A stretch of 64,000 bases of DNA from NCBI GenBank assembly GCA_000328365.1, contig KB295062.1:651521-715520 (forward strand). Direction: 5' to 3'. Positions within the stretch are counted from its first letter, which is position 1, and the number at the start of each line of letters is the position of its first letter. Under the pieces are notes generated by a model. The model was not told the DNA's origin. It did not search any database and saw nothing but the letters and a program-made list of their open reading frames with translations. The translations under genes and the position numbers were made by a program. Positions 12,301-24,559 of this stretch are shown in pieces. Origin of the DNA: Capitella teleta. Taxonomy: Eukaryota > Annelida > Polychaeta > Capitellidae.

Positions 12301-13179
12301 CTTGTAGGATCCCCACATTCTCCTTGCAGCTGTTCAGGAAGAATGCTATCGGCTTGCTGGTGGTTTTTTGCCATCACACTTGCTGCTGTTTACAACGGAA
12401 ATATCATGGCTTCGTCTGCTGTTGCCAAACTCAACATTCCTTTTACAACATTTGAAGACATTGCTGAACAGAGTGATCATCTTATAGGTTTGTTTGGTGG
12501 TACAGCTGACCTTACATTTTACGGGGTAAGAACATGTTAATTGCGTATTATAATGACCCTTTCGCTAATTCACGTAGTCCTTTTTTTATTGCTGTTACTT
12601 TGATTTAGAATGCTACACGAAATTCAGATAAGAAAATTTGGAACAAGATATCTTCTGCCTACTCATCTGATCCTAGTATTCTGAGTCCAGATATCAACAT
12701 TCAAACTAAACGTATCCGCAAAGGAGGCTATATCTTCATTGGCGATTCAAGTACACTGGATGAAATCGAAGACTGCTCAGTCACTATCCAGAAATCGAAT
12801 AGGCAATTTCGATATGCGTACAACATGATATTTCAGAAGAATTCCGCTCTCACATCAATAGCTGATGCCATGTGAGTATAAATTCAGGAAACTCTTTTGA
12901 CATAATATATGCCATCAATTAACTCTAGTTCAAGAATAAACTAATACTATGTAATATTGTTACAGACTACTACAGTGCCACCAGACGGGGATCATGGACA
13001 GATTAATCTCAAAATACTTCCCTCGCAAGCCATCTGCATGCTCTTTTTACACGGATCCAGACGCGGTGAAAGTCGACCTTGAATCTTTCACAGGGATGGC
13101 CGCTCTACCGACAGTTTTAGCCGCAATTGCAATTCTTGTTCTCCTGCTTGAAAATTTACTCTGCACAAGAACAGCGTAA
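9331..13179 (+). CDS. Ionotropic glutamate receptor-like subunit B (11 exons; one interrupted by an assembly gap)
   Basis: Exons: 9331-9505, about 10532-10681 (containing the N gap), 10750-10833, 10909-11040 (or to 11052), 11103-11255, 11316-11416, 11810-11900, 11955-12255, 12308-12525, 12609-12871, 12966-13179. Six exons (11103-12871) have exactly the same lengths as in gene A: 153, 101, 91, 301, 218 and 263 nt. The 10909 exon also has the same length when the same donor is used. Domain order is as in A: signal peptide starting MDFAVKTFVISVVSG, short amino-terminal domain, S1 with NGTWTGLVGQ and Arg in TTLARSK, M1, pore loop SAILQQG, M3 with VYNGNIMASSAV, S2 with GYIFIGDSS, M4 near LPTVLAAIAILVLLLENLL. 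The start is chosen by alignment with the first exon of A. An extra 68-bp intron (10682-10749) splits the region matching exon 2 of A. AATAAA at 13262. Probably a divergent glutamate/glycine-type channel subunit. Confidence 0.82.
10544..10593. other. Assembly gap (50 N)
   Basis: A run of exactly 50 N lies inside exon 2 of iGluR B. Comparison with exon 2 of A suggests that only about 16 bp of coding sequence are truly missing, so 50 looks like a placeholder length. This makes the reading frame across the gap unreliable. Confidence 0.95.
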
Positions 13180-13199
13180 GACGAGTAAAATGTGTATGG

Positions 13200-13789
13200 A
13201 TGGCAAATTGAAATTACATGTTAAACACTTTTGGCTGGTACATGTTAATTTAAAAGAAAAAAATAAATCTATTTTGGTGCATGTATTATTTATTACTCAT
13301 GATAATAAACATTGCAAAAGTGTATAATTTGAAAGGTACGCATATAGTTATGAGTTATTAAAAATATTAAAATATTAATATTAATATTAATATTATTAAA
13401 ATATTAATGCATTCACGTATATATTCACAATGTGATGTCATCAATTATCTTTTATGTGATTGTGTTAGATATGAATATATGAATAAGCAATCCAAATTTA
13501 AACCTTGCAAATGGCTTGAATCTATTCCATATTATAGGCTTGCATGTCAACTATATTGTATGCCAACATTGCATGCTTATTGTGAAATAGAATAAAATAT
13601 TTCATTGGGCTTAATTTGTTTACTTGACTTATAACATATTGAATTGCTTGTATATCGATCAAATTCTGTCAATATTTATGGTGCAAAATCAATATCATAA
13701 GCAGGAACTCCTCACTCTGGAGTCGAAGTCATAATCTTAGTTCAATTCTTTTGTGATGAATATTGGCAAGGGCGAGGATCACAAGTCAA
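13200..13789. other. 3' flank of iGluR B
   Basis: Very AT-rich. It contains a short ATATTAATATTAATATT microsatellite around 13363-13406 and further AATAAA signals near 13592. No coding frame recognised before the LINE. Confidence 0.4.
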
Positions 13790-15355
13790 CGGCTTCGGCT
13801 TCCGTAGAGGTTATTCCACTGAAATGGCACTATTAACTGCTCTCGATGAGCTATCGTCAGCGTTGGACATGAAACGCAATGTGATCGGTGTATATTTAGA
13901 TCTTAGAAAAGCTTTTGATACCGTAAATATCGATATTCTTTTGGCCAAATTATTATTCAAATATGGGATTAGAGGAATAGTGCATCAATGGTTTACGAGT
14001 TACCTCAATGACAGAAGCCAACTTGTTAAAATAGGCTGCAGTTTCTCAGAAATGAAATCAATATCCTGCGGTGTGCTACAGGGCTCCACGCTTGGTCCTT
14101 TACTTTTCTTATTATATATTAATGATCTCCCAAACGTTCTCACAAATATTTTCCCCATCTTATTTGCCGATGACACTAGTCTTTTCATGACCGGAGTTGA
14201 TATAAATGATATGACTGAGGCATTTAACCACCAGTTATCCAAAATTAATGAATGGCTCATTGCCAACAAATTAAGTTTAAATATCCAAAAAACATACAGT
14301 ATGCTGTTTACTCTCAGTCCACACCTGTACTCATCCCCAATTCCAATTACCATTAATAACACTGAGATTCAACGAGTACATTCAACACGATTTCTGGGGG
14401 TCATCATTGATGATAGACTGACATGGGCAATTCACATAACACACGTTTCGAACAAAATTGCAAAGAGTATTGGAATAATTAACAAAGTAAAGCACTCGCT
14501 CAAACAAGACACCCTCATGATACTCTATTATTCATTGATATATCCCTACTTGACCTACTTCTTCCTCTTATGGGGTAAGGCCTCACACAGCCATATTAAT
14601 AAATTAACCATATTACAGAAAAGAGTAATCCGAATTATCACCAATTCAGGATTCAGAGATCATACTCGCCCCCTTTTCAACACTCTGAGAATCATCCACA
14701 TGGACGATTTGTTCACTTACCTATGTTCAGTATATATCTTTAAATGCATAAAAATTATTTTCCCTCGCTCATTCCTTGACATTTTGAATTATTTCACAGA
14801 TTACAATTCCTACGCTCCTCGGTCTTCCACCCGAGCATCATTAACTCGTTCAATCATTGTCCCACTTTGTAGAACCACACTCCGCCAAAAACAATTAAGA
14901 TTTCAATCGATAAAACTGTACAATAATTTCCTTATGCCACTTGAAATACTAGATAACTCCAACTCTATCAGTCATTTCAGACGTTTTCTTTAAAATGCTC
15001 TGTCATAGTATCATCCTCGATCTACAATTAACATATGAAACGAACTATTATCACTCTGAATATGCGCTGCACCACCCACTATTTTTTCATTTTTTTTTTC
15101 TCTCCGCACCAAAGCTGAATAAAATTTTATATTGCATAATTTGAACAAGCGAAAAGGAGCCATACTTAGTCGCCTATTGACATGACCCTATTCTTTTTCG
15201 CTTCTGTATTTCCATTTCTCTAGTATTTATTTCCATATTTCATTGTCGCTTCCTGCTTTCTTTACCAACCTCCCTTTTACTATTTTGGCATCTTATATTT
15301 GCTAATATGTCATTCTTTCTGTCGTGTCAATAAATGCAATTCAATTCAATCCAAT
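13790..15355 (+). mobile_element. 5'-truncated LINE (CR1/L2-like), reverse transcriptase half
   Basis: A 389-codon plus-strand frame (13824-14993), open a little further upstream as GFGFRRGYSTEMALLTAL, carries the reverse transcriptase core. Visible motifs are YLDLRKAFDTVN, GVLQGSTLGPLLFLLYIND and FADDTSLF (catalytic Asp pair), then FLGVIIDD, LLWGKA and LQKRVIRIITN. It ends in ISHFRRFL. There is no endonuclease domain, so the copy is 5'-truncated as is normal for LINEs. The 3' tail ends in an ATTCAATTCAATCCAATTCA repeat near 15355. The frame is intact over its whole length, which suggests a fairly young insertion. Confidence 0.85.
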
Positions 15356-15359
15356 TCAC

Positions 15360-17170
15360 TTTCTAATTAGACCACTGCGGCCGCTATTCGTCTTGGGGAG
15401 GCACGCTTTGAAGTTGATGAACTGCTCAACTTTGCATGCGACAATAAAAGGAAAACGTCAGAAGTTCAGAACAATGAAAGATTTTTGTTTGTTTCAAATT
15501 TACAATGAGCTGTTCATTGTCTTTGTAAATTCCAGCAACCGGAAGTATAGTTTTACTTTATGATTTTTAAACGTCGAGCAGCTTTTTCTGTGAGCGGTCA
15601 ATCCTGCTTCAATGTTGAATAATAATGTATACCATCGTCTCATACTGTCATCGAGTAATATCACTACATGTTTTTACTCTGACAGCGCAACATGTCGATT
15701 TGTGATTTCATAGTTACCAGGTCAATTTAGAATTAGCAATTGCTCATGCAGATAATAATTAATAGACCCTTATTTAATGAGATGGAAAGATTGTTAGGTT
15801 CTCATACAAATGAGACGATCATACCCTCAACATTGACCTTCATTAACTTTTAGACTCAGCACATACCATATACGGTCACACGCAATACACTTTCTGAATC
15901 TGAATACTGAATCTTGAGGATCTATTTTCAAGAGTAAGTATGGCAGCTAAATAGCGGAATCAGAGAAAAGTCTCATCTTGCTCACAACGTAATTAATTTT
16001 CGTGTAAGATTCTTTTATCAATTTTCCTGTTGTAGTTTCTTCATGTTTTTCTATTGTACGCTCAATGTGTCTCAGAGAATTAAAGCAAAATTATTGGAAC
16101 GATAATTTCATTTATCGACGGTGAAAAGGGAGTCCAATCATTTTGTTCCATTTCGTTATTGTTGTCCTTCTACTCGTTGGGGCTGCGAAAAAAATCTCGG
16201 ACGGAAGTTACATGCATGAAGCGACACTAGCCGCCATTCTCGAAACTTTTGCTGAAAGTGAATCGTACACTTAGAATTTCTACAGCTTTCGTGATAGTAG
16301 GCTTTCATTTCACTATATTTCAACATATTTGGGTTCCATAAAACCATAAATCCACCCACCATAAACATGGCTGGAACTATCGTTAAACAACTATTTGTGC
16401 TTTCCTCTCTACTTCTAGATACAGTAACCCCCCTTCTCTGTAGAGATCGGTTCAAATTGCCCAGTTATTCCAAACATATTTGATATTTTATTCATTCTTT
16501 TCACACAAAAAATCCTTTGAGCACAGAATTTTAAGGAAAGTTACGTTTTTATCTTATATTTCAAATCCAGTGGGTTTCCTTATTAAGCACTTATGCTCCG
16601 CAGTTATCATGTTACCAACCCCAAACATACAGGATGGCTTGTCTTTTGACAGGACTTCCCACACATGAGCTTATGACTGATGAACGAATTATCTTTTTTC
16701 GAATTCCGCGATGTGTCAAATAGGATGAATAAGCCTTCTCCAACAAGCGATGACGATACCACACTCACCCATCATCACCACTTTCCCACTCTACCCCAGT
16801 TTCCACCAATCGTTAAAACTAGTCTTCTTCCATGACAAAAGCCACTACCTCCCAACCAAACAGGACATCCAGCACTACTGCCGCAAGGTCAATGATATCA
16901 ACAGCTTCCTTGCCAAAAGGAAGAAGGAGCTGGCGGAACAGAACATTTTTGTACTTAAAGGAACGATGGAAGTAATGAATACAGGGAACGTTTCATTGGA
17001 CCAGATGAGACTCACCTCATCCCATATGGGGCCACATGGAGTTCTGATGATCCCTCAGGGGCGCTCTGATTGTTTCTAAACGTGGGCATGGGGGAAAAAC
17101 AGAAAGAATAATAAACAAATAAATAGATAAATAATTCACTGTTTCTTTCACGGTGAACTTTAAGCCACTT
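15360..17170. other. Gene-poor stretch
   Basis: Only short frames are present. The one at 16750-17079 (109 codons, containing KQDIQHYCRKVNDINSFLAK) has protein-like composition and a stop with AATAAA-like sequence after it (about 17110), but I do not recognise it. A 99-codon minus frame at 16156-16455 has no recognisable domain. Confidence 0.3.
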
Positions 17171-17177
17171 GGAGGGG

Positions 17178-17440
17178 AATAGTCAGGATTTTATGGAGTT
17201 TGTGGGTCTTTGAGCTCAGGAAAATGTGGAGTTTTAAGAGTCTTCCAATTCAGGAAGTTATGTTTAAGGGTGTTTGAGCCCAGGATTTATGGAGTTTAAA
17301 GGTCTTTGAGCCAAGAATTTAAGGACTTTAAAGGTCTTTGAGCCAAGGAATTTATGGAGTTTAAGGGTCTTTGAGCCAAGGATTTTATGGATATTTAGGG
17401 TCTTCGAGCCCAGGAATTTATGGAGTTCAAGGTTCTTAAT
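17178..17440. repeat. Minisatellite, about 36-bp unit, about 7 copies
   Basis: Imperfect tandem copies of a unit close to TTTATGGAGTTTAAGGGTCT followed by TTGAGCCAAGGAA. Units differ by point changes and small length differences. Non-coding. Confidence 0.8.
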
Positions 17441-17603
17441 ATGTCATCATGTGCAGGTACCTTTTTTTTTTCTTTTCTTTTTTTTCTTAGTTTTTGCTCG
17501 TTATGTCCCTTGTTCATCGCCATTAAAATGTTAGAGTTCTTTTCACGAATAAAATGATATATATTGCATTATACCACTCAATGAGTATGTCAGCCAATCA
17601 GTC

Positions 17604-17636
17604 CATTTTTAACCAGTTCTTCCTCCCTTTAAGCTA
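17604..17636. mobile_element. Solo end of the TTAA MITE found at 47.85 kb
   Basis: TTTTTAACCAGTTCTTCCTC then CCTTTAA nearly matches the right terminus of the element at 47853-48555 (same strand), again ending at a TTAA. Only this terminal piece is recognisable. Confidence 0.5.
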
Positions 17637-17715
17637 TGTCATTTCCAATATATGGGCTAAGTCGAGTATCGATCATATTCAAGGTGTATTCGGGGGTACG
17701 TATGAGCGGTGTGTC

Positions 17716-18095
17716 TAAATATGTAGAACCAGCACACTTCGCAAACCACGCAAACCAGCGTGTACTAGTACAAAATCTCCGAAATCCGAATACACCTTGA
17801 ATATCCTTGAGACTCTACTCCTAGCTCATTCATTGGAAACAAAATAGCTTAATATTGTTCGAAACCTGCCTCTTGGACGATCATATACGTCATATTAGAT
17901 GCAAAAAAAAAGGGGAATTACTCGTTTTGACAGATGTTCAAGGTCGATCATAACGCACATAATCATCCAACCAAGACGAGGCTGTATTGTTATAATTATC
18001 ATGTAACAAATTGAGTCACGCGTACAACCACGGTGTATTCGGATAATTCGGGTAAACAGATCGACAAACCAATCTGGTTTTACGTACAACACGTG
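17716..18095 (-). mobile_element. MITE, diverged copy (inverted relative to the copy at 48963-49362)
   Basis: Reads as the reverse complement of the copy near 49 kb. Shared blocks in order are AACCAGCACACTT, CGCAAACCAGCGTGT, CAAAATCTCCGAAAT, AAAATAGCTTAATATTGTTC, AACAAATTGAGTCACGCGTA and TTACGTA. Its left inverted repeat is degraded and its right end is lost after ACACGTG. No coding capacity. Confidence 0.7.
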
Positions 18096-18099
18096 TATA

Positions 18100-18860
18100 T
18101 GGATCGATCGTTGACAGACAAAATCATAACGCCTTGATCAACATGGAAACAAAGATCCTTGATCATAACGTCTTTTTCTCAATGTTCTCATTCATTCGCC
18201 TTATTTCTTTGGGTGTTCTTATTAGTTTGCAATAATAAGAGCAGACGTGGAAAACTTGAGAACTCTTGAACGTTGATTTAAAAATCGCTGTTACTGCTAA
18301 TACTCGAATAGTCCTACGTTGTCAGGTCTGTGCATTTGTTCACAGTTAAATCTTATGTGGTCATACATACATTGCATGATTACTGGAAGTTGAAAGCCCC
18401 TCTAGCTTCTAAGTTGTCTTACTCTTAGAGAATACTTGTTTAACCAGTTCAAACAAGTTGTTAGTCTTGTAATCATAATCATTATGTCAATCATTATCAT
18501 AATCATCTCGTTCCAACTCCAAGACTCCTATAATAATCATCATCCCCACAGATTAGGAGCACTTGTCAAATAACCCCGCAGACCCTAAAGCATGCAATTG
18601 GGGAGGGTCCCCCCATCGCTCTAAAATTAGTTAAAAAAACACTGAGATGACTGTGAAAAATGCATGATCTACTGTATCCCTTTCATGCAGAATACCAAGC
18701 ACACCTATTTTTTTTCTATTTTTCTATTTTGTTATTTTTTCGTTATTTTTTTTCTCTCCTCTTTTTTCTGTTAACTCATTAATTACCATTATTGTTATGG
18801 TGAATAAATGATATTATTATTATTATTATTATTATAACCATTGTTGATTTCATCTCCCTA
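18100..18860. other. Upstream region of the dehydrogenase gene
   Basis: No ORF of note. It ends with T-rich sequence, an (ATT) run near 18811-18833 and the acceptor CTCCCTACAG just before the start codon, so part of it is probably a 5' UTR intron. Confidence 0.4.
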
Positions 18861-18864
18861 CAGA

Positions 18865-20337
18865 ATGACCTCTGACCCTGATGCAGCCGCTCTGCGTGAC
18901 CTGCTTGAACCAACGAAAAAAGCCGAGCGCAAACAGGAGATTGTGCGTCTGCTTTTCCTGGCTCTGCTCTCCTTTGGCGTTTTCACCGTGTTCAGCACGT
19001 GGCCCTCTCTCTACACCGCTCTCTTTGGCATTCTCTCCATCTTCTGTGCTGCACGTCTCATTGAGTGGATGTCAGTGAAAGTTGAGCGTTATCCTTACAA
19101 GAACCGACCCATCTTCATTACAGGCTGCGATACAGGTGAATAGCAATATTCACACTATCTATTTGGTTGAAATTTGCCAGGATAATCCATAATAGCATGA
19201 GGCTGGATTACTTTTGTCTTTAGGTTTTGGCCATGCGCTTGCGACAAAGTTAGCTCAGAGTGGAGCGACTGTGTTTGCTGGCTGTCTCCGTAGCGATGCA
19301 AATGGAGCAGCTGATTTAAAGGATCTGGAACTTAACAACTTGCACGTTCTGCAAATGGATGTCAGGAAATCTGAAGAGATAGCTGAATGCGTTCACTATG
19401 TGCAGTCTCAGCTCAAAGGCAAGGGTGAGTGCGATGAAGCTGATCTATGGTGTAATATTAACGTCACTCGCCTATAGGGTTGTGGGGTCTTGTAAACAAC
19501 GCTGGTTTGAACTTCTTTGGTGCAGTTGAAACTACATCAATGGAGCAGTATGAACGCATCGCAGATATCAACCAACTGGGAATGGTACGAGTTACGAAGC
19601 AATTCTTACCTTTGATACGGAAATCCAAAGGTAAATACACAACAGCTGCTATTACATAATCCTGAATCTCACATACGACAGGTAGAATTATGAATGTTAC
19701 GTCAATCAAAGGCCTCGTGTCAGAACCAATGAACGCCGCATACTGCATGACGAAATATGCAACGGAAGCATTTTCTGATATTCTCCGAATGGAAATGAAG
19801 CAGTTTGGCGTTAGTGTTGTGATTGTAGAACCAGGAGACTACGGAGGAGCTACTGGCTGCCTTGAGGTCAGTGTCCTATGCGTGTGGCTCAAATGAAATA
19901 AAGCCACCTCAGATGGAGCGTATTAAAGGAGACATCTCAGCCATGTGGGATGAAATGACTGACGAGCTACGCGCAACGTACGGAAAAGCGTACTTAGATG
20001 CTCATACAGCATGCATTGAGAAAGCCATTCCCACAACCGCTCAGTGTATTGACCCTGTGGTTGAAACGATGGTGGACGCTCTTTACGCCCTGCAGCCCAG
20101 GACCAGGTACCTCGTTCCGGGCGGGGCTTCATGGTACGATGTGCATGTGGTGGGTTCATTCTCCCATTAATTTATCGATACTTCTCATGGGTGTTTTTTT
20201 CTCTTCTGCAGCTTCGGGCGCGACTGGCTCGTGTGTTACCTTCGTTTATTGTTGACGCTCTCTGGATGCATGACTTGAGGGCGTGGCCGTTGCCGGAGGC
20301 TGTCAGCCAAGATGATACACTGAATTCCCATCACTAG
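18865..20337 (+). CDS. Short-chain dehydrogenase/reductase, SDR9C-like (BDH1 / HSD17B2 / retinol dehydrogenase group), membrane-anchored
   Basis: Exons: 18865-19135, 19224-19424, 19478-19630, 19682-19866, 19913-20149, 20212-20337; 1173 nt, 390 aa with consistent phases. An N-terminal extension has two hydrophobic segments (about residues 28-47 and 50-66), then the Rossmann fold begins with [22 protein letters not shown] is at 163-167. The catalytic set is Ser216, Tyr229 and Lys233 (TSIKG... YCMTK). [26 protein letters not shown] and [11 protein letters not shown] closely resemble 3-hydroxybutyrate dehydrogenase 1 and 17-beta-HSD type 2. It should oxidise or reduce a hydroxyl/keto group with NAD(P)(H); substrate not determinable. 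The start follows a splice acceptor at 18863; an in-frame upstream ATG at 18841 lies in the intron. The fifth intron is only 46 bp. AATAAA near 20610. Confidence 0.88.
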
Positions 20338-20339
20338 TC

Positions 20340-22300
20340 GGGTATATTTGTATTCTGTGTACTATGCATATTATGAGGTACTGATTGAGGTGTATTGCTC
20401 TGAATATCTGTTGAATGATGTGGGTTAAATGTCACTTGATTATTCTGTTGATTTTGTTCGATTTTACACATTCCATCATTCACAAACTTGAAAGGGTCAC
20501 AATGTCTTCAGAATTGTTTGTTTTTATTTTTATAAGAATTGGGATATTTTTTTGTATAAATTCAGTTATGTTGATGTTCTTTGTGAATTTCTGAGTCAGT
20601 ATATTGAATAATAAAATCATCTATAAACGCAATGAATCATGTTATCAAGAGGTCTGACCTCAAACTCTCAACAATAAATGAGTGCTGTGATTTTGTGATC
20701 CGCACTATTTTTCGTTATAGTAAATTTGTTTTATGTATGTTACTCCCATCCAGAAATAACACTACCTTACCGGTAACCACCATACCTGATTATTGACAAG
20801 TAACAACTGCAACTTGGCTTATATAGCATAACATGTATACTGGATATAATATTAGTATTTTTATTTTTGTTAGTATTAATCCTCTTCTGCATAGGGGGAA
20901 ACTTCAATACTGACCGGAGACTTCCAATGGAATGTTCGCTTATCATGAGTTTTGAAAGGTTATCCTGTTTTACTAAGTACCCGGTTGCCGCACCCCTGTG
21001 GTGCGTATGTCCTGGGATAAATTCACAGCGAACTATTTGAGCGTTAGTTGTGAACTACGTAGTTGCAAACTACTTTCGTTTGCATAAAGGCATTCTAAAC
21101 GCCGACAAGCTATTTACGAAATAACAGCCTGGCAGGCTAACGTGAGAGCAATGAACACATGCTATTTATTGTTCATTTTGCTTTCAATAATATGTCGTAT
21201 TTCTCGCTCACGGGGTCATCCAAACTGTGTCGAAGGATATAAAAACCAAAATTGAAACCATGATTCCCCCACAAAAAGAGCCTTTATTGTCCTGAAAGAT
21301 GTATAATATGATTCTTATATATTTTGATTCTTAATTGCATATGGTTCAGCTTGGTGCTCACTGCTAGGCAAAGATTAATCTGTTTTTACGCCATGGAAAT
21401 TCGTGGTTTTGACAGTGTCAATGGTGGTACCACCAAATGATAGAGAGATCAAGGACTTATCATGTAGTGAGAAGAGCATATAATGAGTGTTGGTTGGTGC
21501 TGCTGTAACCCCTCCATATAGTTTTAAAGCCAGACGCCCTTAATCATTTTACATTTATAACGTTCGCTTTTGGGACCACCAAAGCCCCACATTCCATTCC
21601 TCTTCAATTTGAATTTCTTGGCTTTCAAACCAACAACGAAGTTTGCGTGGAACATAACGCACTTCGCAACTTGTTTTGGTTGCTGTTTCTTTACAACACA
21701 GAATTTGTCTCGAGGAAGAGCGGCCGTTTTGACAGAGCTGCTATTCGAGTAGCAAACCTGACCAAATCTCACATTGTTTTAACCTTCCTGTCGATTCCAC
21801 GTCTCTCCTATGAACTCCAAATTCACCCAAATATAATACTGGATGGATACCAAACGCCCCTGTTATAAGTAAGCGTGTATTCATGGTAGATTTAAGCATG
21901 CACGACACGATGCATGGATCTTTGAAAACGAGGTTCATTTCCAGCTCATATTATTAAACGTGCGTCTCACAGAAACATTTGTCCAATTAAGATATAATCG
22001 ACGTATAAAATCGAAGGCGAGAAGAAAATTAGACAAGCCAATCGTACAGAGGTCGTGTAATTTTATCTTCACATCAAAAGCTGAGCGCAACACATGAATG
22101 TAATGAAGTAATCAATCGAGTCGCTGATTCGGGAATTCATCACCATTAAATGAATAATAAAATCTCAGCAGAAAAGATAGGTGAATACCTCCAATCAATT
22201 AACGCAGGTGAGTAATGAGGTGACTCACAATGAAGGTGCAATGATCCATTAAAAGGTCGTTGGTGCCCAAATAATCGATGTTCATGCACTACTCAGAATT
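20340..22300. other. Intergenic, no gene recognised
   Basis: Contains poly(A) signals of the dehydrogenase (20610, 20668). Short overlapping frames at 21524-21938 on both strands have no recognised motif. Confidence 0.4.
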
Positions 22301-22304
22301 CTGC

Positions 22305-23663
22305 TCAGAGTTCCCCGAAATCGGCAGCGGTGCATTTTCTTTCGGCATAGGTGTATTTAGCTTGATTTTTAAACGTAGTTGACGGCAGGATATCTTTCCG
22401 CACCTTACTCAGGTAACAGGGGTTGAGAGTACTGGTCAGATGGTCAAAAGAAAGGCAAGGAAACTCTGTGTGTTCTTCGCACAATTGCAAGCATTGCTCT
22501 GCAGTAGCTGTGTTTTTGATCACTGCCCAATTGTACGAGTATAAATTCTTGTCAACGTGGAATTCTGACCAATTCAGGTGTGAAACTGCCTCTGAAATGG
22601 GGAAAAACAGTTATACAAGTGTCTCCTTGTGATAAGCTAAATGTGCAGCAATCAAACAAGTAAGTAATCGTATATAATTCATGAATACTGTCTCAAGAAG
22701 AGCGTTCTTTCGAATAAATTATTTAGACTAGACTTTTATGAATTATGCAACAATGCTTATTGAACCGCGCAGAGCATTCTGGGTAAACTTCACAGGTCAA
22801 GATAGAAAAATCCTGGTTTCCCAGTTGTAAAAACTAGAACCATGTTATTCAACCGGTGATTTCTCTGAAGCACTGCAGTCCCAATGACATGTGTCGAATT
22901 ATACCGTAGAAAGCAACACCAAGAGATGAAAGGGTTTTTTCATTAACAATTAGCCGCATTACAGAGTATTATAATACCGTGAATTTCTTAATTACCATGG
23001 TAACGAGCGTGATTGCATAATAAATCATAAATCGCTTCGTGCTTGCATTTGCTTGCTCAAAATACGTCTCTGCAATCGATAATTGACATAGAGAATGCCC
23101 CCTGTGTGAGACTTTATCAGCAGCACCTTCTATTACTGTATATTATATCCAAATTTAATTTCTGTTTTCTTGTGATTCTCATAATGATATCAACTTCATA
23201 AGCCAACTTAGAAATGAACATGATACTCGACATATCCACAAGGGCGTGAACTGACTGTGAGATAAAACGTGAATATTCTGTTACAATTTTCACCCATGCA
23301 AAGAAATACAGCTAAATTGAGAACAATATTGAGGTACCAACCTGAGAGAGGATTCTTCTCTAAGTATACCGTGTTGTTTGCCGGGGCCATTGTTGAGAGG
23401 TCAGGGGCCGTGAAGTATACGTCATACAGAGCACATTCAAACGGAGGATCCAAGTCAGTATTTCTCATGAAGGCTGAAATGCAACACTGATACTTTGCGC
23501 AAAGAAGAGCGCATCCCATCAGTTGATCCACCTTCTCGACCAGAAAGGGGGTCGCCTGGTACTTCACATCCATGTCTTTTTGGATGTCGAACTTTTGCGA
23601 GATATCCATGCTTCGGATTGCAAAAGCAAAGCTCAGAAGAATTGCAAGTGGCAAGCAATGCAT
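22305..23663 (-). CDS. Secreted protein with two PAN/apple-like domains
   Basis: Two exons on the minus strand: 23663-23342 and 22591-22305. Joined length is 609 nt (202 aa), phase 1 at the junction. It starts with a signal peptide (MHCLPLAILLSFAFAIRS). The first cysteine-rich unit has MGCALLCAKYQCCISAF and a later FECALYD. The second has TAEQCLQLCEEH, FPCLSF, NPCYLS and a final RKC. This cysteine spacing and the alternating QC..LC..C..F pattern are those of PAN/apple domains, which bind proteins or sugars outside the cell. No transmembrane segment follows, so it is probably secreted. The paralogous PAN protein at 32.9 kb has the same phase-1 domain borders. Extra exons beyond those listed cannot be excluded. 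Confidence 0.72.
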
Positions 23664-24480
23664 TGTGCTGAGTGGAGGTCTTCCTATTGATCACGGCGGC
23701 ATCACCTCTTCGTTTATGAAGGGACACCAGAGCTAATCGAATCGTGCGAGATTCCTTTGTGGACGCCAGATAGGCAAACGGGCAAATCCGTCGTGGACGA
23801 CCGCTCAGGCTATCAGCCGAATGTGGGTTCATGGCCAGGGCATTTTACCTGGAATTTTAGCACACCTGCTGGATTACTTTGCATGTTAACAATATGTGAA
23901 TGGTAATCCTCAGAGAATTGTTATACCATGCTAGCATTTCTTAATAATAATGATGCTATGCACGGTACATTAACCATGCAGCTTCTATAAAGGAACACTT
24001 CTTCGAGGCTCTTCTCTTGAGAGAAAAAGTGAACAAAATTTTAAGATGAACGTTTTACGATTAGAGGACTTTTCTAATCAGATACCATGTACCTCTGTTT
24101 CTGCAATCAGTGTTCAGCAATGATTCACCGTAGAATGATGCAAACCAATGGTCCATTCGCAATCAAATGAACAGGTATCCACCTCATCTGCCTGTAAACA
24201 TGGTGCGCTTCAAGTTAAGCTATATAATAAATACATGTAGCCATTAATTAAAATGATCACAGATCGACTCTGTCATGAATAAATACACCTGTTCAAATGA
24301 TGTGATTCATGCAAAAGAACCAGGAGCCAAAATTCCATCGAAATTTCAAGAAAAATCAAACCAAGTTAATATTCCCATCGGGCAGGGTTCCTGAAAAATT
24401 TAGATTTGGCAAGATCTATATACATGACAGCACAGTGATTCAAACATGAAGCAAAGTCTTTATTCCAAATAATTAATTGA
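23664..24480. other. 5' flank of the two-PAN gene
   Basis: No gene recognised. AT-rich non-coding sequence up to the LINE that starts near 24.55 kb. Confidence 0.4.
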
Positions 24481-24559
24481 GTGTAAGATATATCTACTTG
24501 CCTCTGGTGTGTGTGTGTTTCTCAATTTAGAGCCTCGTCGTGTGCGTCTCTGCCCTGTG

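Noticed and set aside
13824-14993. Long intact frame considered as a host gene
   Set aside because: Reverse transcriptase motifs (LDLRKAFDT, FADD) and the repeat tail identify it as a LINE.
17178-17440. Regularly spaced repeats, considered as a CRISPR array
   Set aside because: Tandem units without unique spacers, in a eukaryotic genome.
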